A stretch of 64,000 bases of DNA from positions 2,372,501-2,436,500 of the forward strand of contig OZ025884.1 of the NCBI GenBank assembly GCA_964019415.1. The letters run 5' to 3'. This stretch comes from Ianthella basta. Its lineage: Eukaryota > Porifera > Demospongiae > Verongiida > Ianthellidae. Shown here in pieces: positions 1 through 13,769 of the stretch. Every line of letters begins with the position of its first letter. The first letter of the stretch is position 1. Under the pieces are notes generated by a model. It worked only from the letters and a program-made list of their open reading frames with translations. It did not search any database and was not told the DNA's origin. Made by a program: the position numbers and the translations under genes.

Positions 1-2396
1 AGAATCAGCTCTGAGGTGGACCTGAGTGAATTCACCACCTCCCCACCTACCACGAACAACCGCATGGAGGGACCCATCTTGATCCAGGCTGCAGAGAACC
101 CAGCTGCTGCCACTGGTCTACAGCACCACGCTCTCCGCCAGGCCCCCACTGCTGTGCAGGTGGTCCAGCCTGCACTGACGGGACTTCCCCCAGGGACTCT
201 CCACACAGGGTCGGCGTATTCGACCGGTTTGATTATCGCCAGCCCCACGGGTAACATCATCCACACGCCGCACATGACACTTGGTCCCTCAGGTGCACCC
301 ATTCCTCTTGTCGTGACACCAGGCCCCATCATGCGGCCATCCTTCGAGCCTCCTCGGCACAGCACAAGTAGCAGTCCTCCGACGCCGATTGGAGACAGGG
401 GGGAGGGGATGTCCACGCCCATCAAGCGCCATGCTAGCCCATTTGAAAGCAGGTCGCCACCTGAGAAGCGAGCCATGACAACCCAAGCAGTAGAACAGAA
501 ACAGAGTGCAAAAAGTGTCCCGTTCACCAACATCACAGTTAGACCAGGTGAGTGGGTGGGTGGGTAGGCGGGAGGGGCATGTGATGGAGAATGGAACTGC
601 ACCCTGCAGGCCCGTGACGTGGGTGTGTAAGGGTGTGGTGGCACAGTGAGAAGACCACTCAGTGCAAACCTGTAGCATTAAGGCTTCTTGAATTGAGGAG
701 GTTGGCATGATGCACTTAACATACTGCGTCCATTTCAAGATGGCCTGACCAGCATCGGATGATTTTTTTATAATGAATGTTGTGGAGACCTTGCAAGGTT
801 TCCTATACAGTGGTGTGACCAACATTGAGCTAGGCAGAACTGGCAAGTGCATGGCTGTGTTGCTAGCTCTGAAAGTCTATTAATAGTCTACAGTGGGTAT
901 AAACTGCACAAGGCACACACAACTACATTGCATTTCTTCATCGTGATTACCACCTACACACTCGGGCTACTGTTGTTGGTACATGCGCATTCAAAACAGC
1001 AGAGTTATCACTTTTAACTAGGTGGGATGGCAAATTTTGACTTTCAGTGTCACCTGCTTGAGGCGAGCAGTTTTAGTTTTCAGTTGCTCAATAGAAGCCC
1101 ACTTCACGGCTATCCCTTCCAGCAGGAGTGAATGTCCACATCACTGTAGTCTTCTGTTTTGAGTATAATTGGGAGATTGCGATGGAATGCAGCAATACCA
1201 ACATGCTTTACCACTCGCAGCTGCTTCCCATAGCGGCCAACACTTTGACATTTGTTGTAACATTTGGGGCCGTCCTGTGTGTGTGCTCAGGCAGCACATT
1301 CAATCAGCCGTTGCCTGGCAACACCATGGCGGCATTACTTTGTACACAGTTACTGAAGGAGTACTAAGACACACTGTGGAGACTGCCTAATTTGGTTGCA
1401 TGTGTTCTGGAGACAGGTGTCTGCGCTATTCAGGTGCAGTGGAATTTGGCAGTGGCCTAAATTTGGTGAAAGCGTGGCTGACTGCTTTGGGCAGGTGGCT
1501 GCCTTATGCAGTGGCCACTGCCTATGTGCATATAAGGATATGTAGCTACACTGTACTGTGTGAACCTCTCAGTTAATGGCACGCACACTTGTGGTGATGT
1601 GCCAGGTACGTGGGTAGCGTGTCTTGTAACCATGGCGAGGATCGAATTTAGCATCACGTACCCTAACAGTGGTGTCAGGTATGGGGGTAGTGTCGGGTAA
1701 ACAGAACGTATGCTTACAGCTGGCTGCCTCTGTGTGGCTGATCAGGTGTGAATGTTTGTGGCCTCCTCAACACGCACTCCCATCCCATTGTGTACACACT
1801 GAGTCAATGGAGGCCTGAATATGCAGTGATGCTGTTATGACAATGGGATGATCAAGCGATTGCACTGTGTATCGAATTACCATGAATCAGAAGGGGTGGA
1901 GTCATCCCTTATTTAATCAGGAAGTGCATCAGCAGTCTAAGGGCCCATCCGCGCTTAAATAAGAGCCTGTCTAAGTAAGAGCCCATCAGTGACAGAGATT
2001 ACAATAATGCCCAATCTTAATCAACATGCTACTTGCTTTAGTGGCAGGATTGCCACAGATTCAGGTCCTATTGTCACATAGGCATTCATAACACCTCATT
2101 GGGTTTGCATATGCAACTGCCTGTGAAAGGGAGATAAGATTCCAGTGTTTAGTGTGCCTGTAAACTTATTCTTGCCATCACATCTCCCACCACTTTCCTC
2201 TGCCATTTCTCTCTCAGGTAACCCAAGCAGCTCAGGAGCAATGGGTCTGTCAGTGACCAACGCGTCAGAGTCCTCCCTCCTAGTCTCCATCGACTTTAAT
2301 GGAACAATGTATCAAGGCGTTCTCTTTGCCAAGCCGCCAACTAGCAACACCAATGGTAGTGGTAGCAATGGTCCAATGGTAAATAGGGACCTCTAG
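1..2396 (+). CDS. ARID3/dead-ringer-like transcription factor, C-terminal part (5' end outside window)
   Basis: Two exons are visible: 1-547 (open from the window edge, frame starting at base 1) and 2218-2396, ending in TAG. They are joined by a phase-1 intron (donor gtgagt at 548, acceptor ctctcag before 2218). The first exon encodes a Pro/Ser/Thr-rich, low-complexity stretch with a basic patch (TPIKRHASPF). The last exon encodes SLLVSIDFNGTMYQGVLFAK, which matches the end of the REKLES region of ARID3/Bright/dead-ringer proteins (VxINGxxYxGVLFA). In that family this region supports multimerisation and localisation, and the DNA-binding ARID domain lies upstream, so it would be outside this window. 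The protein ends 20 residues after the motif. The family call rests on this short motif plus its C-terminal position. It is convincing but not proven, because the ARID itself is not seen. Confidence 0.68.
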
Positions 2397-3069
2397 CCCT
2401 GGGGAATTACTGTTTTTGCCCTCAAAACAAATTAAGCACCCTGGGGAATTACAGTTTTGTCCCCCAAGACAAATAAGCACGCATCATTAACTAAGTCAAC
2501 TGCTTAGTTCGTTCAGTATGTCTGTATATAGTTATTATTGGTTGGGTGCCAATATTTATAATATTCTTTGTTGACGTGTTACTTGTTTTGACGTGCGTCT
2601 TATTTTCTTTGTATCTGACAACAATGTCACATAATGTGTTACCAGTGTGTTTAGCTTTGTATTGTTACACTGAAAGTGTTGAGTGTATAATTATGGATTA
2701 TCCATGCAGTTTGTATGTGTGTACGTGGTTGCATTTGTGCACGTATGGGAGTCAGATGGAGGCATGCCACCGTGGTACTGCAGTGGAACCTGTCAAAGAT
2801 GGTCGCTAAATTAGGCAGTCACCTCTCTAAAACAGCCAGCTAACCTTGCCCTGGCCCCCCAAAAGCACCAGCTAGCAATTTAAAGCATTGTACATTATAT
2901 AGGCTACACCTTTATTGCAACCGCCTCGATAAATTGAGGCCAGCTATAACGGCCCTCAAGTGGCTGTCATAGACAGGGACCACTGGTATGTGTATGTAGG
3001 TGTCCTTGATTGCACAGGGCTGGCAGCATATCTTGCACATGCAGTCAACGTACATGAAGCAAATTTGGA

Positions 3070-3171
3070 TATTCACGGACATACTTGGATATTCTTAGAC
3101 ATACTTGGATATTCTTGGACACACTTGGATATTCTTGGACACACTTGGATATTCTAGGACACACTTGGATA
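3070..3171. repeat. 20-bp tandem repeat, about 5 copies
   Basis: The unit attcttggacacacttggat repeats about five times with one or two substitutions per copy (for example attcacggac and attctaggac variants). It makes an open frame of HTWIFLDILG-type repeats, which I treat as an artefact of the 20-bp period. Confidence 0.85.
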
Positions 3172-4049
3172 CTTTTGTAAGGAGGTGCTGATTGTGATCA
3201 CAAGTTGCATGCCATAATCATTGATATTACAGGGAGCTTGTGTATTAGAAGGCAATAGCTGATAGTACTGGATATGTGTGCAGGAGGAGAGTTGACCACC
3301 TGCGTACATGTGTCTATGATCATACGTTTGCATGAAGTCAATTGAGTGTCTACCAATAGACCTTGCATCGTTTCTAAATTCTTAGGCAGTGACTTGGGGA
3401 GACTTATGTAGGGGTCGGCTATGGTGTTACTGACAACAAAAATGCATGCACGAGTGGGCTGAAGGACTGTTATAGCTGATTTCTCTGCCAGCATGCATGT
3501 TACAGTGGAAGAGACTGTAGACACCTCTGCATGCTCGGCAGAGCATGCTGCCCAGTCTGTCCAGGCCATGTGTAGCCTGACAACACTTGAAGGTCTGGCC
3601 ATCACCTTCCTGGTCTGCATGACCCCCTAGTGCAGAGACGTACAGAATGCAGCCAATTTGCCTAGGCCTGACCACCTATAGGGTGCTTCCTCCTGGCCAG
3701 CTGGTGCATACCCTAACAGCATTGTCATTCCTAGGCCTGCTTGCAATATGTCTTGTGCTAAAATTCTCTGCTACTTTCAATCAGCTAACTGTGGAGGGGC
3801 CCTGTGCACACATGTGCATGCTACATATAACACAGAATGCCGTCATTCATTTGTGGGAGTCTTCGTCTTATCTTACTAATAACTGGCATTTTACAAATAG
3901 CTAAACCATATGTCCTGCCTATAAATGAATGCTTTGATGATGTGACAGGTCAGGCTCGATCGCAAGTGTCGTCATACATGATCAGAGCATGAGAATGCTT
4001 TACTCTAATGTTTATCTACCTAAGACCGCCTTTGAAACAGAGTGCCTAT

Positions 4050-4390
4050 AGGCCCGTGGAAATGTCCTCATTAAAGAGGTGTCCTTATTTCAGAGGTAGT
4101 TTTGTACACATCTCTGTGTAGCTGGGACAGTAGGCGTCCTCATTAGAGAAGTGTCCTAATTTCAGAGGTGTTTTGTACACATCTCTATGTAGCTGGGACA
4201 GTAGGCGTCCTTATTTAAGAGGTAATTTTGTACACATCTCTGTGTAGCTGGGACAGTAGGCGTCCTCATTTAGAGAGGTGTCCTTATTTAAGAGGTAATT
4301 TTGTACACATCTCTATGTAGCTGGGACAGTAGGCACTGTCCTCATTAGAGCTAGAGGTGTCTTTACGTATTTCAGAGGTAGTTTTAAATT
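4050..4390. repeat. Tandem repeat of about 70 bp, roughly 4 copies
   Basis: Each unit contains gaggtgtccttatttcagag, then ttttgtacacatctct, then gtagctgggacagtaggc. Four copies lie head to tail with small indels. The same sequence occurs in the opposite orientation at about 10790-10975, so it is a dispersed repeat family as well as a local array. Confidence 0.8.
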
Positions 4391-5598
4391 TGAAATAATT
4401 TCTTATACTTTCTATGCATACTGCTGTGACAGTATAGACATTAGCTACGCATAAATAAGCCATTGTATGGAGAAAGGGCCCTTATGTATTTCACAGGTAT
4501 GACGCAATGTATTTGATAGTACCCATCCCAAATATATACAGCTGGGCACATATATAATTGTATGGTTATTGGGTTTTGCCCTCCTGTGAGGAGTGCTCTG
4601 AATTGCACGATGTGTTGGTGTCCCATCACGTACTGTATGAGTGTTTGAGTTTATCACCCATAACTTATTATTAATTGCTTGCGTCCGATGTACTGTACTG
4701 TACAAACATGTACGTGCACTATATACCATATAGCAATAAATATGACTGGGTTTTTGGTGTATTTAACAATAAATTTCATAGCAGATTGTATGGTGGTTTT
4801 GAGACTAATTTTCCCACAGTACCATGCATTACGGCAGCTTGCCCAACCACCATAGTAACTTGTTATATAAAATAAATTCCTCCATGTGTCATGATTATAA
4901 TAATTATAAACGAGCAATCTGTAAATTTCCAGCTAGCCATATGGTGCATTCACTCCGTGTTGATGGTCACAGCTTAAGTCTCTGCTCAACCAACACTACC
5001 AGCCAGACCGAGCACTGTGGACAACTTAACGTTTTGTGAACTAATCCCCAGAACATGACAATCTTGATCTTCAAAGGGGCATTGCAATGATTGCATCGCT
5101 GCGAATAACATGCAGACTCTAAATCACCATTGCGCCCAATGAGATCGGCATGCACGATGCATTAATGGTGAAAGCACACACATAATCATCAATACTAGAA
5201 AATAAAACAAGCACACAGCTTTCGAAGGAACGGAAAAATTGGAGATTATACATCAAATGCTAGATAGAGATAATCACAAGTAATGCTGGAAAAACTAGAC
5301 AAGCAATATTACATATGTTGCAATGTACTTATGTACATGTGCATAGCCCTAATGGAGTGGTGGATATATACCTCGTACATATGAGCAAAGAGTAAGAGTC
5401 TATATAACAATATGTTGCATTAAATGTGGGCGTGTCTCTACTACGTATGTGGGCGTGGCTTAGCTGTCAATACAGAGCTGTGTGTGAGATCATATTAGTG
5501 CATGCAGCAATAGGAGAATAACTGGAAGGATGAGGGAAGTTAGGATACAAAGTTTAGCGGGTACACAAGTTCAATACAGCCACATGCACGTGTGACGT

Positions 5599-6152
5599 CT
5601 ACCACTCCTTCTCCACGGCCACACTGAAGGCCTTGCTGATAGCTGGTAACATTGGACGATACTTCCCATCGGTCAGGAAAACCTTGTCAAGGGTCTCACC
5701 ATTTGAAAAGAAGGTGATAACATTGTCGATGCGAGCATGTGACTTTGGAGTCAGATGTCTGTCGACAAGTTTGTGAAGTTGCTCCCCTAATTCACGGACA
5801 TTCACCACTAGAAAGTTTTGGTCATACGTGAAGTCAACCTCATAGAAACTGATTACTGTTAAAGAAATGCGCCGAAGTTTCTTCATGATGTCTTCACCAA
5901 GTTTCAGCTCTTCTGCATTAAACTGCTTGTTCCTGTAAAGGAGTCCAAGCTTGATGACAATTTTGATCAAGTCTTTGACAAGCTTGTGCGCAGGTTTCGA
6001 ATCCATTTCTTGCGCTGCTATGTTGTGCATTGCATCCAATAATTGTGCCAGTTCTTCATCGACAATTTGTTTCACGAGTCCCTTGCTCGCCACTTTGCTT
6101 GCTAGCTTCTTCTGGACTTGCAGACCTAATGATTTGGAGCTGAAACCCGACA
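5599..6152 (-). CDS. TNFAIP8/TIPE-family protein, main coding exon
   Basis: One 184-codon (-) strand exon with stop at 5599-5601. It starts with FSSKSLGLQVQKKLASK and contains LIKIVIKLGLLYRN, SFYEVDFTYDQNFL and HLTPKSHARIDNVITFF, all hallmarks of the TIPE helical-bundle family (mammalian TNFAIP8, TIPE1-3). These are cytosolic phosphoinositide-binding regulators of NF-kB signalling, apoptosis and inflammation. Length and end-to-end match show that almost the whole domain is in this exon. The exon opens with TG after a strong acceptor (long C/T tract at 6163-6240, then tatag). The start codon must therefore be split or lie in an upstream (-) exon that I cannot place, possibly far away near the CpG-rich region at 13.8-14.2 kb. 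No frameshift or missing core segment is seen. Confidence 0.9.
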
Positions 6153-6378
6153 CTATAGGTGGAGGTACAAGGGAGGAGAGGGGGAGGAGGGGGGGGGGGA
6201 GGGGGAGGGAAGGGAGGGGAAGAGGAGGAATAGTTTGTGGCTAGACTGCATTGCTCATCACACTGTTAATATGCATATTCCCTTGGGGGAGACACCTTTA
6301 ACTTCTATCAATGTACTTACGTACTTACGCACGTATGCGAATGCGAATCTTAGAAGAATCTGACAGTAATGCTCACAC

Positions 6379-6385
6379 AAATGTG

Positions 6386-6455
<70 letters not shown>

Positions 6456-6497
6456 TGCGTGTGTTGTGTGTGTGTGCGTGTGTGTGTGTGTGTGTGT
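6379..6497. repeat. (GT)n microsatellite
   Basis: A nearly uninterrupted GT dinucleotide run with a few gc and ttg interruptions. It generates long artefactual CV and TH repeat frames on both strands. Confidence 0.95.
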
Positions 6498-8263
6498 CTT
6501 CATATAGTGTCGCAGGGACTTGCAGGAGGAGAAGCAGATCAAATGGCCAGCCAACACTGATGGAACAAGGCCTCATAGAAACTGTGCAGACCTACAGTAG
6601 CTATTATTATGTCTCTCCATCCGTATACGGATGCAGGCCATCCGCAAACTCTTTCCGCATAAACTATGGCCACTGATCGTCTAGTCTGGCTTGCTAGACC
6701 ATCCCGTAAGCGCCCAGAGGTGCGGAAGGGGAAGGACCGTCCACAAAAGACTAGAAAGTGCCGTTTTAACAGCTTTTGCGTGGTTGTTGCAGTCGTCGAT
6801 TGTATACAGGCTGTTTCTTTTAGCGAAACCTATTATTCAGGAGCTACACGAGCCCTTGAAAGTGCCGTAATCGCGCAAACGGCCCAAAAGTGCGAACAAA
6901 CTGAGCCACAAACCAAACGCATAACCCCTATTGCACAATCGCGCACGGGGTAATAAGAACTGCCCATTGACACACCAATGGGGCAATGGTACATACGTAA
7001 GCAAGGTGGGAAATAGCAACAAGAAAGGAGACCAACCAGTACCAGGCGGTCACGCAGATCAGAAGGCTGCTGTCTCCTAGAAACACTCTACAGTGCGAAC
7101 TCAGCACACACTGCACTCAACACATACAGTCACACACGCTGGCATAAACAGTAACACACACAGCAAGTTGTTCCCATTACTGTACTCTCCTGGTGACACT
7201 CAACACATATGGGAAGGGTAGCATCAGTTGACGCACAACTCTGTCAGACACACACAAACACGTACGTACCTATGTGTGTACAAAACGACCCCAGCTAAGA
7301 ACACACAATCACCAAACTATTACATTTCCCAATTCCAACAAATGTTGTCGATGCATGTACAAATACCAGTGCTTGTCATTGCTTCATACGCACATATTTG
7401 GGTCAATACAACACGAATGCATATACTGTTCGTACTGCATGTACGTAGCACGAACACCACTAGTCCTTAGGCTCATTTGAAGAGCATAGAATGTTCTTCA
7501 TGGTGATGCTAAGCAGAAACAGCATGCGCGTAGTGGGAAGTTACTATTTCGAATTCTGCACTGGGTCCTACCTCAAGCACACTTTCCTGCTAGGGCAGGC
7601 TTAACGTGACTTTGACTTTCTTACAACACCTTCCATGTGGTTATCTGAAGGTACAAGTTTGGGCGTCACTGGCCCCAGTGGAGGCTAGAAAGTACAGGTT
7701 GTGAGGGTTCATAGACTATCAGTACAAAGGTGTAGATTACAAAGGAAAACTGGAAGGTGAGAGACCCAGCCATCAGAACAGGCTTCCACAACCCCACATG
7801 ACACTATTCATGTGCTTCTCCACATCACCTGAACATCTGGCTACATTCACATTGCACTTTACTGAAGATGGGGGAAAATGGTGGAAGTCCATGAAAGAAA
7901 ATTGAAAGAGGATGAAAAAACTATCAGAATGGGTAGGCTGGCTAACTTCGATCACTTACTGATGCGTTCCACGTAGTGCTTCACAACATGTGAACAATTG
8001 ACCGTGTTGCGTGCCATATTTGTTAAAAACAAAAGAAACGTCAGAGAAGAAGAGAAGAGAAAAGAAAAGATACAAAATCATCTTAGTATCATTCATGACG
8101 TGTCTTGCATTCACATTGTCCATATTCCCCTGTTTGTCACTACGTATGTCACTCATTATGACGTACGTATATTAGAAAATATAAACAATAAACACACAGA
8201 CACACAAATAATCTTAGCATAACAACATACCTACGTAGAAGAAGTACAGGTCCATCTTGCGTA

Positions 8264-8443
8264 CCTGATTCTCAGTGTGACAACATACGTCTGACTCTCA
8301 GTGTGACAACATACGTCTGACTCTCAGTGTGACAACATACATCTTACATACCTGACTCTCAGTGTGACAACATACATCTTACATACCTGACTCTCAGTGT
8401 GACAACATACATCTTACATACCTGACTCTCAGTGTGACGACAT
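8264..8443. repeat. Tandem repeat based on ctgactctcagtgtgacaac
   Basis: About six copies of the core ctgactctcagtgtgacaac. The first copies are spaced by atacgt. The later ones have a longer spacer (atacatcttacatac), giving a ~25-bp and then a ~37-bp period within one array. Confidence 0.85.
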
Positions 8444-9016
8444 ACGTGTCATCCAACACAATTAATGATATGCGTGTGCCAGGTACGATTCAATCGAAGG
8501 TCTTCATCCATTCCTGTACCACTGTAATAACACTTACGTATAACTGTACACTATGACTTATGAGAGATCGGATCAGACTGATTCTGTTTAGTGGGGGTCC
8601 ACTGTACTTCTGTTGCATACGTACGTTCAGTGCTACTGTAAAGACACCACTAGTAAATAGATTTCATGTTTGTCTTCATGACCAAATGTACTCATTTAGC
8701 TACGTAAAGACAGTGGACAAGATGGCTGACATTTACTCAAGAGACTGAAGGTACAGATATGCAAGGTACAAAGTGTACTGTACCATAACTAGGTTCTCTG
8801 CGGAACTCTGCTATGTAGACTCAAGGGATGATGCTACACTGAGCAGGAAGAATTGTGTGCAATGCAAGTTATCTTGTGCACAGTCGGTGCAATGCCAGTT
8901 CAGAGTTGTTGGAGGGAAGCAGGGGAGAGGTCAGTTGTGTATCACCTGGATCACAAGTCCCTGCCCTCAACAACATACACGTACCGGTATCACACATGTA
9001 TGTTTGTACACATAGA

Positions 9017-9094
9017 CTCACACACAGACACACACACGTGCACACACACACACACGCACACACACACACGCACACACATAGACACACACACACG

Positions 9095-9130
<36 letters not shown>
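9017..9130. repeat. (CA)n microsatellite, interrupted
   Basis: A CA dinucleotide array with g and t interruptions (cacgcaca, catagaca). Confidence 0.95.
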
Positions 9131-9366
9131 GCAAGGGCTAAAGGCAACAAAAAGAACATGTTGCTGCCTTCCACAATGACCTCCTTCACAATGGAAGAAA
9201 ACACCTTCACATTAACAATGACACTAAACAACCACAACAGTGGTATGCCATTGTACACACACACAAGGACCCAGTGACCATATACCTTGTACCAGTCAGT
9301 GGGCAAAGGTCGGCCTTAACCACCTTTCTTCAACCAATAAACTGACCATTGGTGGTCAGTAACACT

Positions 9367-9425
<59 letters not shown>
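9367..9425. repeat. (CA)n microsatellite, pure
   Basis: An uninterrupted run of about 29 CA dinucleotides. Confidence 0.97.
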
Positions 9426-9431
<6 letters not shown>

Positions 9432-10483
9432 GCACTAGTTACATATACTTGTATGTATACACCTAAGCCACATGGATCTAACTTTTACTTTTGCAAGATG
9501 AGTAATTCAGGTTAATATCTTTGCAATGTCTGTTCCCATGACATTATATTGCAAACATGCACCCTGTAAGTGTACTAAAGACTGTGGCCTGTTCGTACGT
9601 AAGTACACCACTCCTTGTCTGAACTGTGCCAAGAGACTTCTTGGGGGCCTAAGTGGACATGACAGAGTGCATAGTGCACACGCCTTCTATTGTTAAACTT
9701 ACGACTTCTACTCTCTACAGAGCAGTGTAAGGAATGCCATGGGAACCACACTGAAATACACACTGCATCTTACAAAATGGCTGCTGCTTGACTCATAACA
9801 CCTCTGGAATTTGACCTCACTTGGTGTGGCTAGCCACCATGTCAAGTGAGGCTAAAGTAGTGATGAACCATCAGTACGAATGAAATTCAGGTCAACCATT
9901 ACGATGTCGTACCACACAATGGCGCATTAATGGAATTAATGGACAGTAATACAATCCAAACGGTATCGTAGTCTGATCAGAATGATATTAAACAAGGGTA
10001 GACTCTCTTACACAGCTACCTAAGTACTTCCCAAGTTTACCAGAAGACACGATGGTGGTGTGTCTTTGCAATGGAAGGCAAAGAACCACTAACCAAGGAC
10101 ACATGTACATGCGTATACTGTAGGAGCTTGATCCAACACAGAAATACTGCTGATGTAGAGGCTCAGTTTCAGCTGATGGATGGACTGCATACATGGCCAA
10201 AACGCCCTGTTTAATTTGAGCATATGCGACCGCATTTACAGCTTGGAAGCTCCCTGTTCCTGTTATGTACAGTATGCAGCAATGAACTGCCACAACATCA
10301 TCATAGAGGCTCACAGCTACACTGTTTGATCAAGGCGAATTGATCTACGCTGAAACAGTTGGCCCTGAAGAAGATTGTAGGCCTTATCGCATGAAATTCT
10401 GGCAAGCTTGATCAAGCCACATAATGAATGGTGAGAAATAACAGTAGGAGATAATGTCATCACACAGTTCATGCAAGTGCTGA

Positions 10484-10592
10484 TGCATCACTAGTGCCAC
10501 ACATTGGACTACTACAATAATGCGTCACTAGTGTCACACATTGGACTACTACAATAATGCGTCACTAGTGTCACACATTGGACTACTACAGA
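10484..10592. repeat. 37-bp tandem triplication
   Basis: Three near-identical head-to-tail copies of a unit containing gcgtcactagtgtcacacat followed by tggactactacaat. The first copy carries a few substitutions. Confidence 0.85.
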
Positions 10593-10789
10593 ATAGTGAC
10601 GGTTCGCTTCTTCACAGCATCTTTTGTGCGTACGCACTCACTTACATGCCTGTTAACTTTTCATGAGAACATACCTGCAACTTGCAATAAACACAGGTCA
10701 AAAAATGCACACAGTGGAACCTCCTTACACAACACACATCTCTGACACATCACCCACCCTACTGACTCAAGATGTGTACAAAACTAACT

Positions 10790-10975
10790 CTAAAATAAGG
10801 GCACCTCTCTAATGAGGACAGTGCCTACTGTCCCAGCTACGTACATAGAGATGTATACAAAACTACCTCTGAAATAAGGACACCTCTCTAATGGGGACAG
10901 TGCCTACTGTCCCAGCTAGATAGAAATGTGCACAAAACTACAAGTCATACCTCTGAAATGTGGACAGCTCCAAAA
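10790..10975 (-). repeat. Inverted copies of the 4-kb dispersed repeat
   Basis: Contains gcctactgtcccagctac and aataaggacacctctctaat, the reverse complement of the unit at about 4050-4390. About 2.5 copies are present. A short sequence of the same flavour (cctaaagtggtccccctaaa) recurs in NLR intron 7, so this is a dispersed element family. Confidence 0.7.
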
Positions 10976-13769
10976 TGAGGACACTAGGACCTGTCCCAAT
11001 ACTGTTAAAAACACATCCAAAATGGAGAGGTGTCATTGTACCATGTTTAGAGGGAGAACAATCCCCCATTGCATACCAATTCCACTGCATACACCACAAG
11101 TGGGAAATGAAAACACAACCCATGTGTGCTTGTACAGTGTGGTCCGAAGGGAAAAGTGAAGAAGGGTACTCCATGTTTGGGTATTCCGTTCATCATTTAC
11201 GCACACTCATGAATGACTGTGCGTAGAAACAGATCATGTTGTAAAAGCTCCCCATGTGGAAGTGGTTCCACTGGGTCAAAAATATAGAAAATGGCTGCTA
11301 CAATAGTTCCACTGTAGTGACAATGCCCCTTTTGCCCCTTATACCTGTTGTGGTGACATTATCTTGAACACACTAGAGGACATGTCGATTGAGGTCGTCT
11401 ATTATCAAAGAAAACTGTCCATCCGTCAAACAATATCGCCTGGTAATCAAACAAAATTGCCCATCCAGTAAACAAAAGTTTGATTGATTACTGCAAAGCA
11501 TGTGACAGTCACATGACAGTCACATGTAAGTCACATGTAAGTCACACTTGCAATACACCCACACACCTTGACACACAGTTGTGTACCCATACCATTCTTC
11601 CTCACTCTATGAGAACGATGAATCAGCAATTTGCACCACATAAAAGCGGATCATTCATTACACATACGTGTAAGGGCAGTCTTTTGAACTAAGCACCCCT
11701 ATGAGGACACACTGACACCACAGAGCCAGGGAAGGAAGTGAACACAAGTCTCTGGCACACCAGCGATAGGATACGTAAGACAGGATGGAGCGAAAGACCT
11801 TATCACTGGCGAGCTGCCCATGTACACACGTATACATGCTGGGAGACTCCCACCAACCCATCAAATCTGCTGTGTGGGTGAGGCAAAAGTGCTGGGAGGG
11901 AAGTAGTCAGAATAGTAAAGGGCGGGTTTCATTTCCATTCAATACCATTTATTTGGTCACAAACCAAAGGTAGTGATGTCACAGCATTGCATCATCAAAA
12001 TGGCCACCTAGTGCAAGGCATGCAACTTAGGAAGATGAAGTCATGGGTGAATGATGTAAAAATGAATTAAGAGTGTCTCCAACACTGTAAGGTCAACACA
12101 AATGAGACGCATACTCCAATACCACTCTGCAGTACCAGCCAATACATATCATTATCGGCATTATTGTCAAAGGAGGTTTGCATTAACACTTGGAACTCTC
12201 CTACACTGAATGAGTGATAAACTATGTAGTTTAGCAAGCTAGAGTCCCTCCACACATGGGCACTTACATCAAAACAACTGGATGAAGAGGGTGATCTATG
12301 TAAGTACATCTGTAGGTAGACTAAAAGCAAACAAGAACCAAGAAGAGACAGCAAGTAAAATCTTAATCCTTCAAGTACATAGCAGATACAGCAGTAGGCG
12401 AGTACATGGCAATATTGGCTCCAAAAGTGTGCGTCTGCCGTTTGATCAAGTTTGAACAGCTGCCAGAAGCCATCCACACCCCCCCTACAGCTGCTGTTTG
12501 AAAACATGTACAGTTTTCCTGCTATTCACATAGCAATTTGCTTTTACAGCACACAATGAGGACATACGTGTGTGTATGTAAGTCAATGGGAAGCAGTACA
12601 TTACTGAACTAGGAGCAATCTTGAAAGTGGGTAACTATAGCGACCACATTTAAAGGTAAGAAGTTACAAACACAGGCTCCAAATGTTTGACATTGAAACA
12701 GACATTAATGCATAACAGAAGAAATGCAACAATTAAAGAGAACCTTTGGGAGCTTACACATCCCGTGTGCTAAATGCACAACACACATTGATGGACAACT
12801 GTCATCCTTGCATAGTTACATATGCAAGTACAGGTGTTTGAGTTAAAGTGGGGTTATGTACACAAGATAATTCCTGGTGGCGACCACACCACCAAATATA
12901 AACTTCCATTCATGTGCTGTGCATACCACCAGAGTTGACCCGTGCGTCTCCTAGGAACGTGTAGCTTCAAAACATGACCAGTTAGCAAGCACACGATATC
13001 AGCTTCATCCTTGTGGAAAATACATCAATCAGAAATGCATTATTGGGTCATGCTGTCCGTGTGTGACAGGATGTAACTCAGCTCCGTGGAATGAACACTC
13101 TTAAGGCATTATCCTATTCACGGCATTGACACACTCTGCCACCAATAAAGGATTACAACTTGCAGTTGTACAACTTTCGGAAGACTTATGTCCAAGGCAA
13201 CATGTTATGCTGTATGTGTGTATGTATACAGGTGGGGTGTGTGGTGTTCTACATGGGTTGACACACAGAAACGTGTCCCATATACGCTTGTACATGCACA
13301 AATGTACAGATCCATTCAGGGCACATCAATACACTACATCCCCCACTTGTACAGTGCTCTCTTTCAATGCACAGAAACACGAAATAAAATATTCTAAGTT
13401 GTCACAATGAAGTGAAAATGGCCTCCTCTTTGCGTTGTCATCAACAATTTACCGTTTTCTAGTAGAATTGCCAGTTTGGGGAGGAAAACACCATGATACA
13501 TGTGGAAGAGGTGCAGGTTTATGTCACATAGCTCCTCTATAGAACATTCTACTCCATCCCTACCATACACAGCAAAATAAAGCACACTGCATTGTGCCTC
13601 CCCATTGTGTGAGTTGCACAATGAAAACACACCACTTGGTAGTTACAATACCTGAGGTAGCATGGAGCATGTGTGAATTCACACCCCACTCACACAGACC
13701 ACATCCACCACCTCTTGACATTCAACCTAGCATTCAATACACACTGCGCGCGCATGCACATGCTCTGGT

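Larger units (their letters stand above)
2397..5598. other. Intergenic region with two tandem-repeat patches
   Basis: No convincing coding exon is visible. The stretch separates the ARID3-like gene (+) from the TNFAIP8-like gene (-), which converge on it, so it should hold both 3' UTRs. It contains the two short tandem arrays listed separately (3070-3171 and about 4050-4390). Otherwise it is AT-rich unique sequence with short ORFs of no recognisable character. Confidence 0.6.

Noticed and set aside
3198..3620. Minus-strand 140-codon ORF
   Set aside because: Low-information composition, no family motif, and it lies in the intergenic stretch between convergent genes.
6258..6676. TH and CV repeat ORFs
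   Set aside because: Translation of a GT microsatellite.
8853..9306. ORFs on both strands around 9.0-9.3 kb
   Set aside because: Driven by the CA microsatellite. No domain or conserved segment.
12067..12507. Minus-strand 146-codon ORF with hydrophobic stretches
   Set aside because: Single open stretch with no recognisable family, no conserved copy and no clear splice context. Could be chance.
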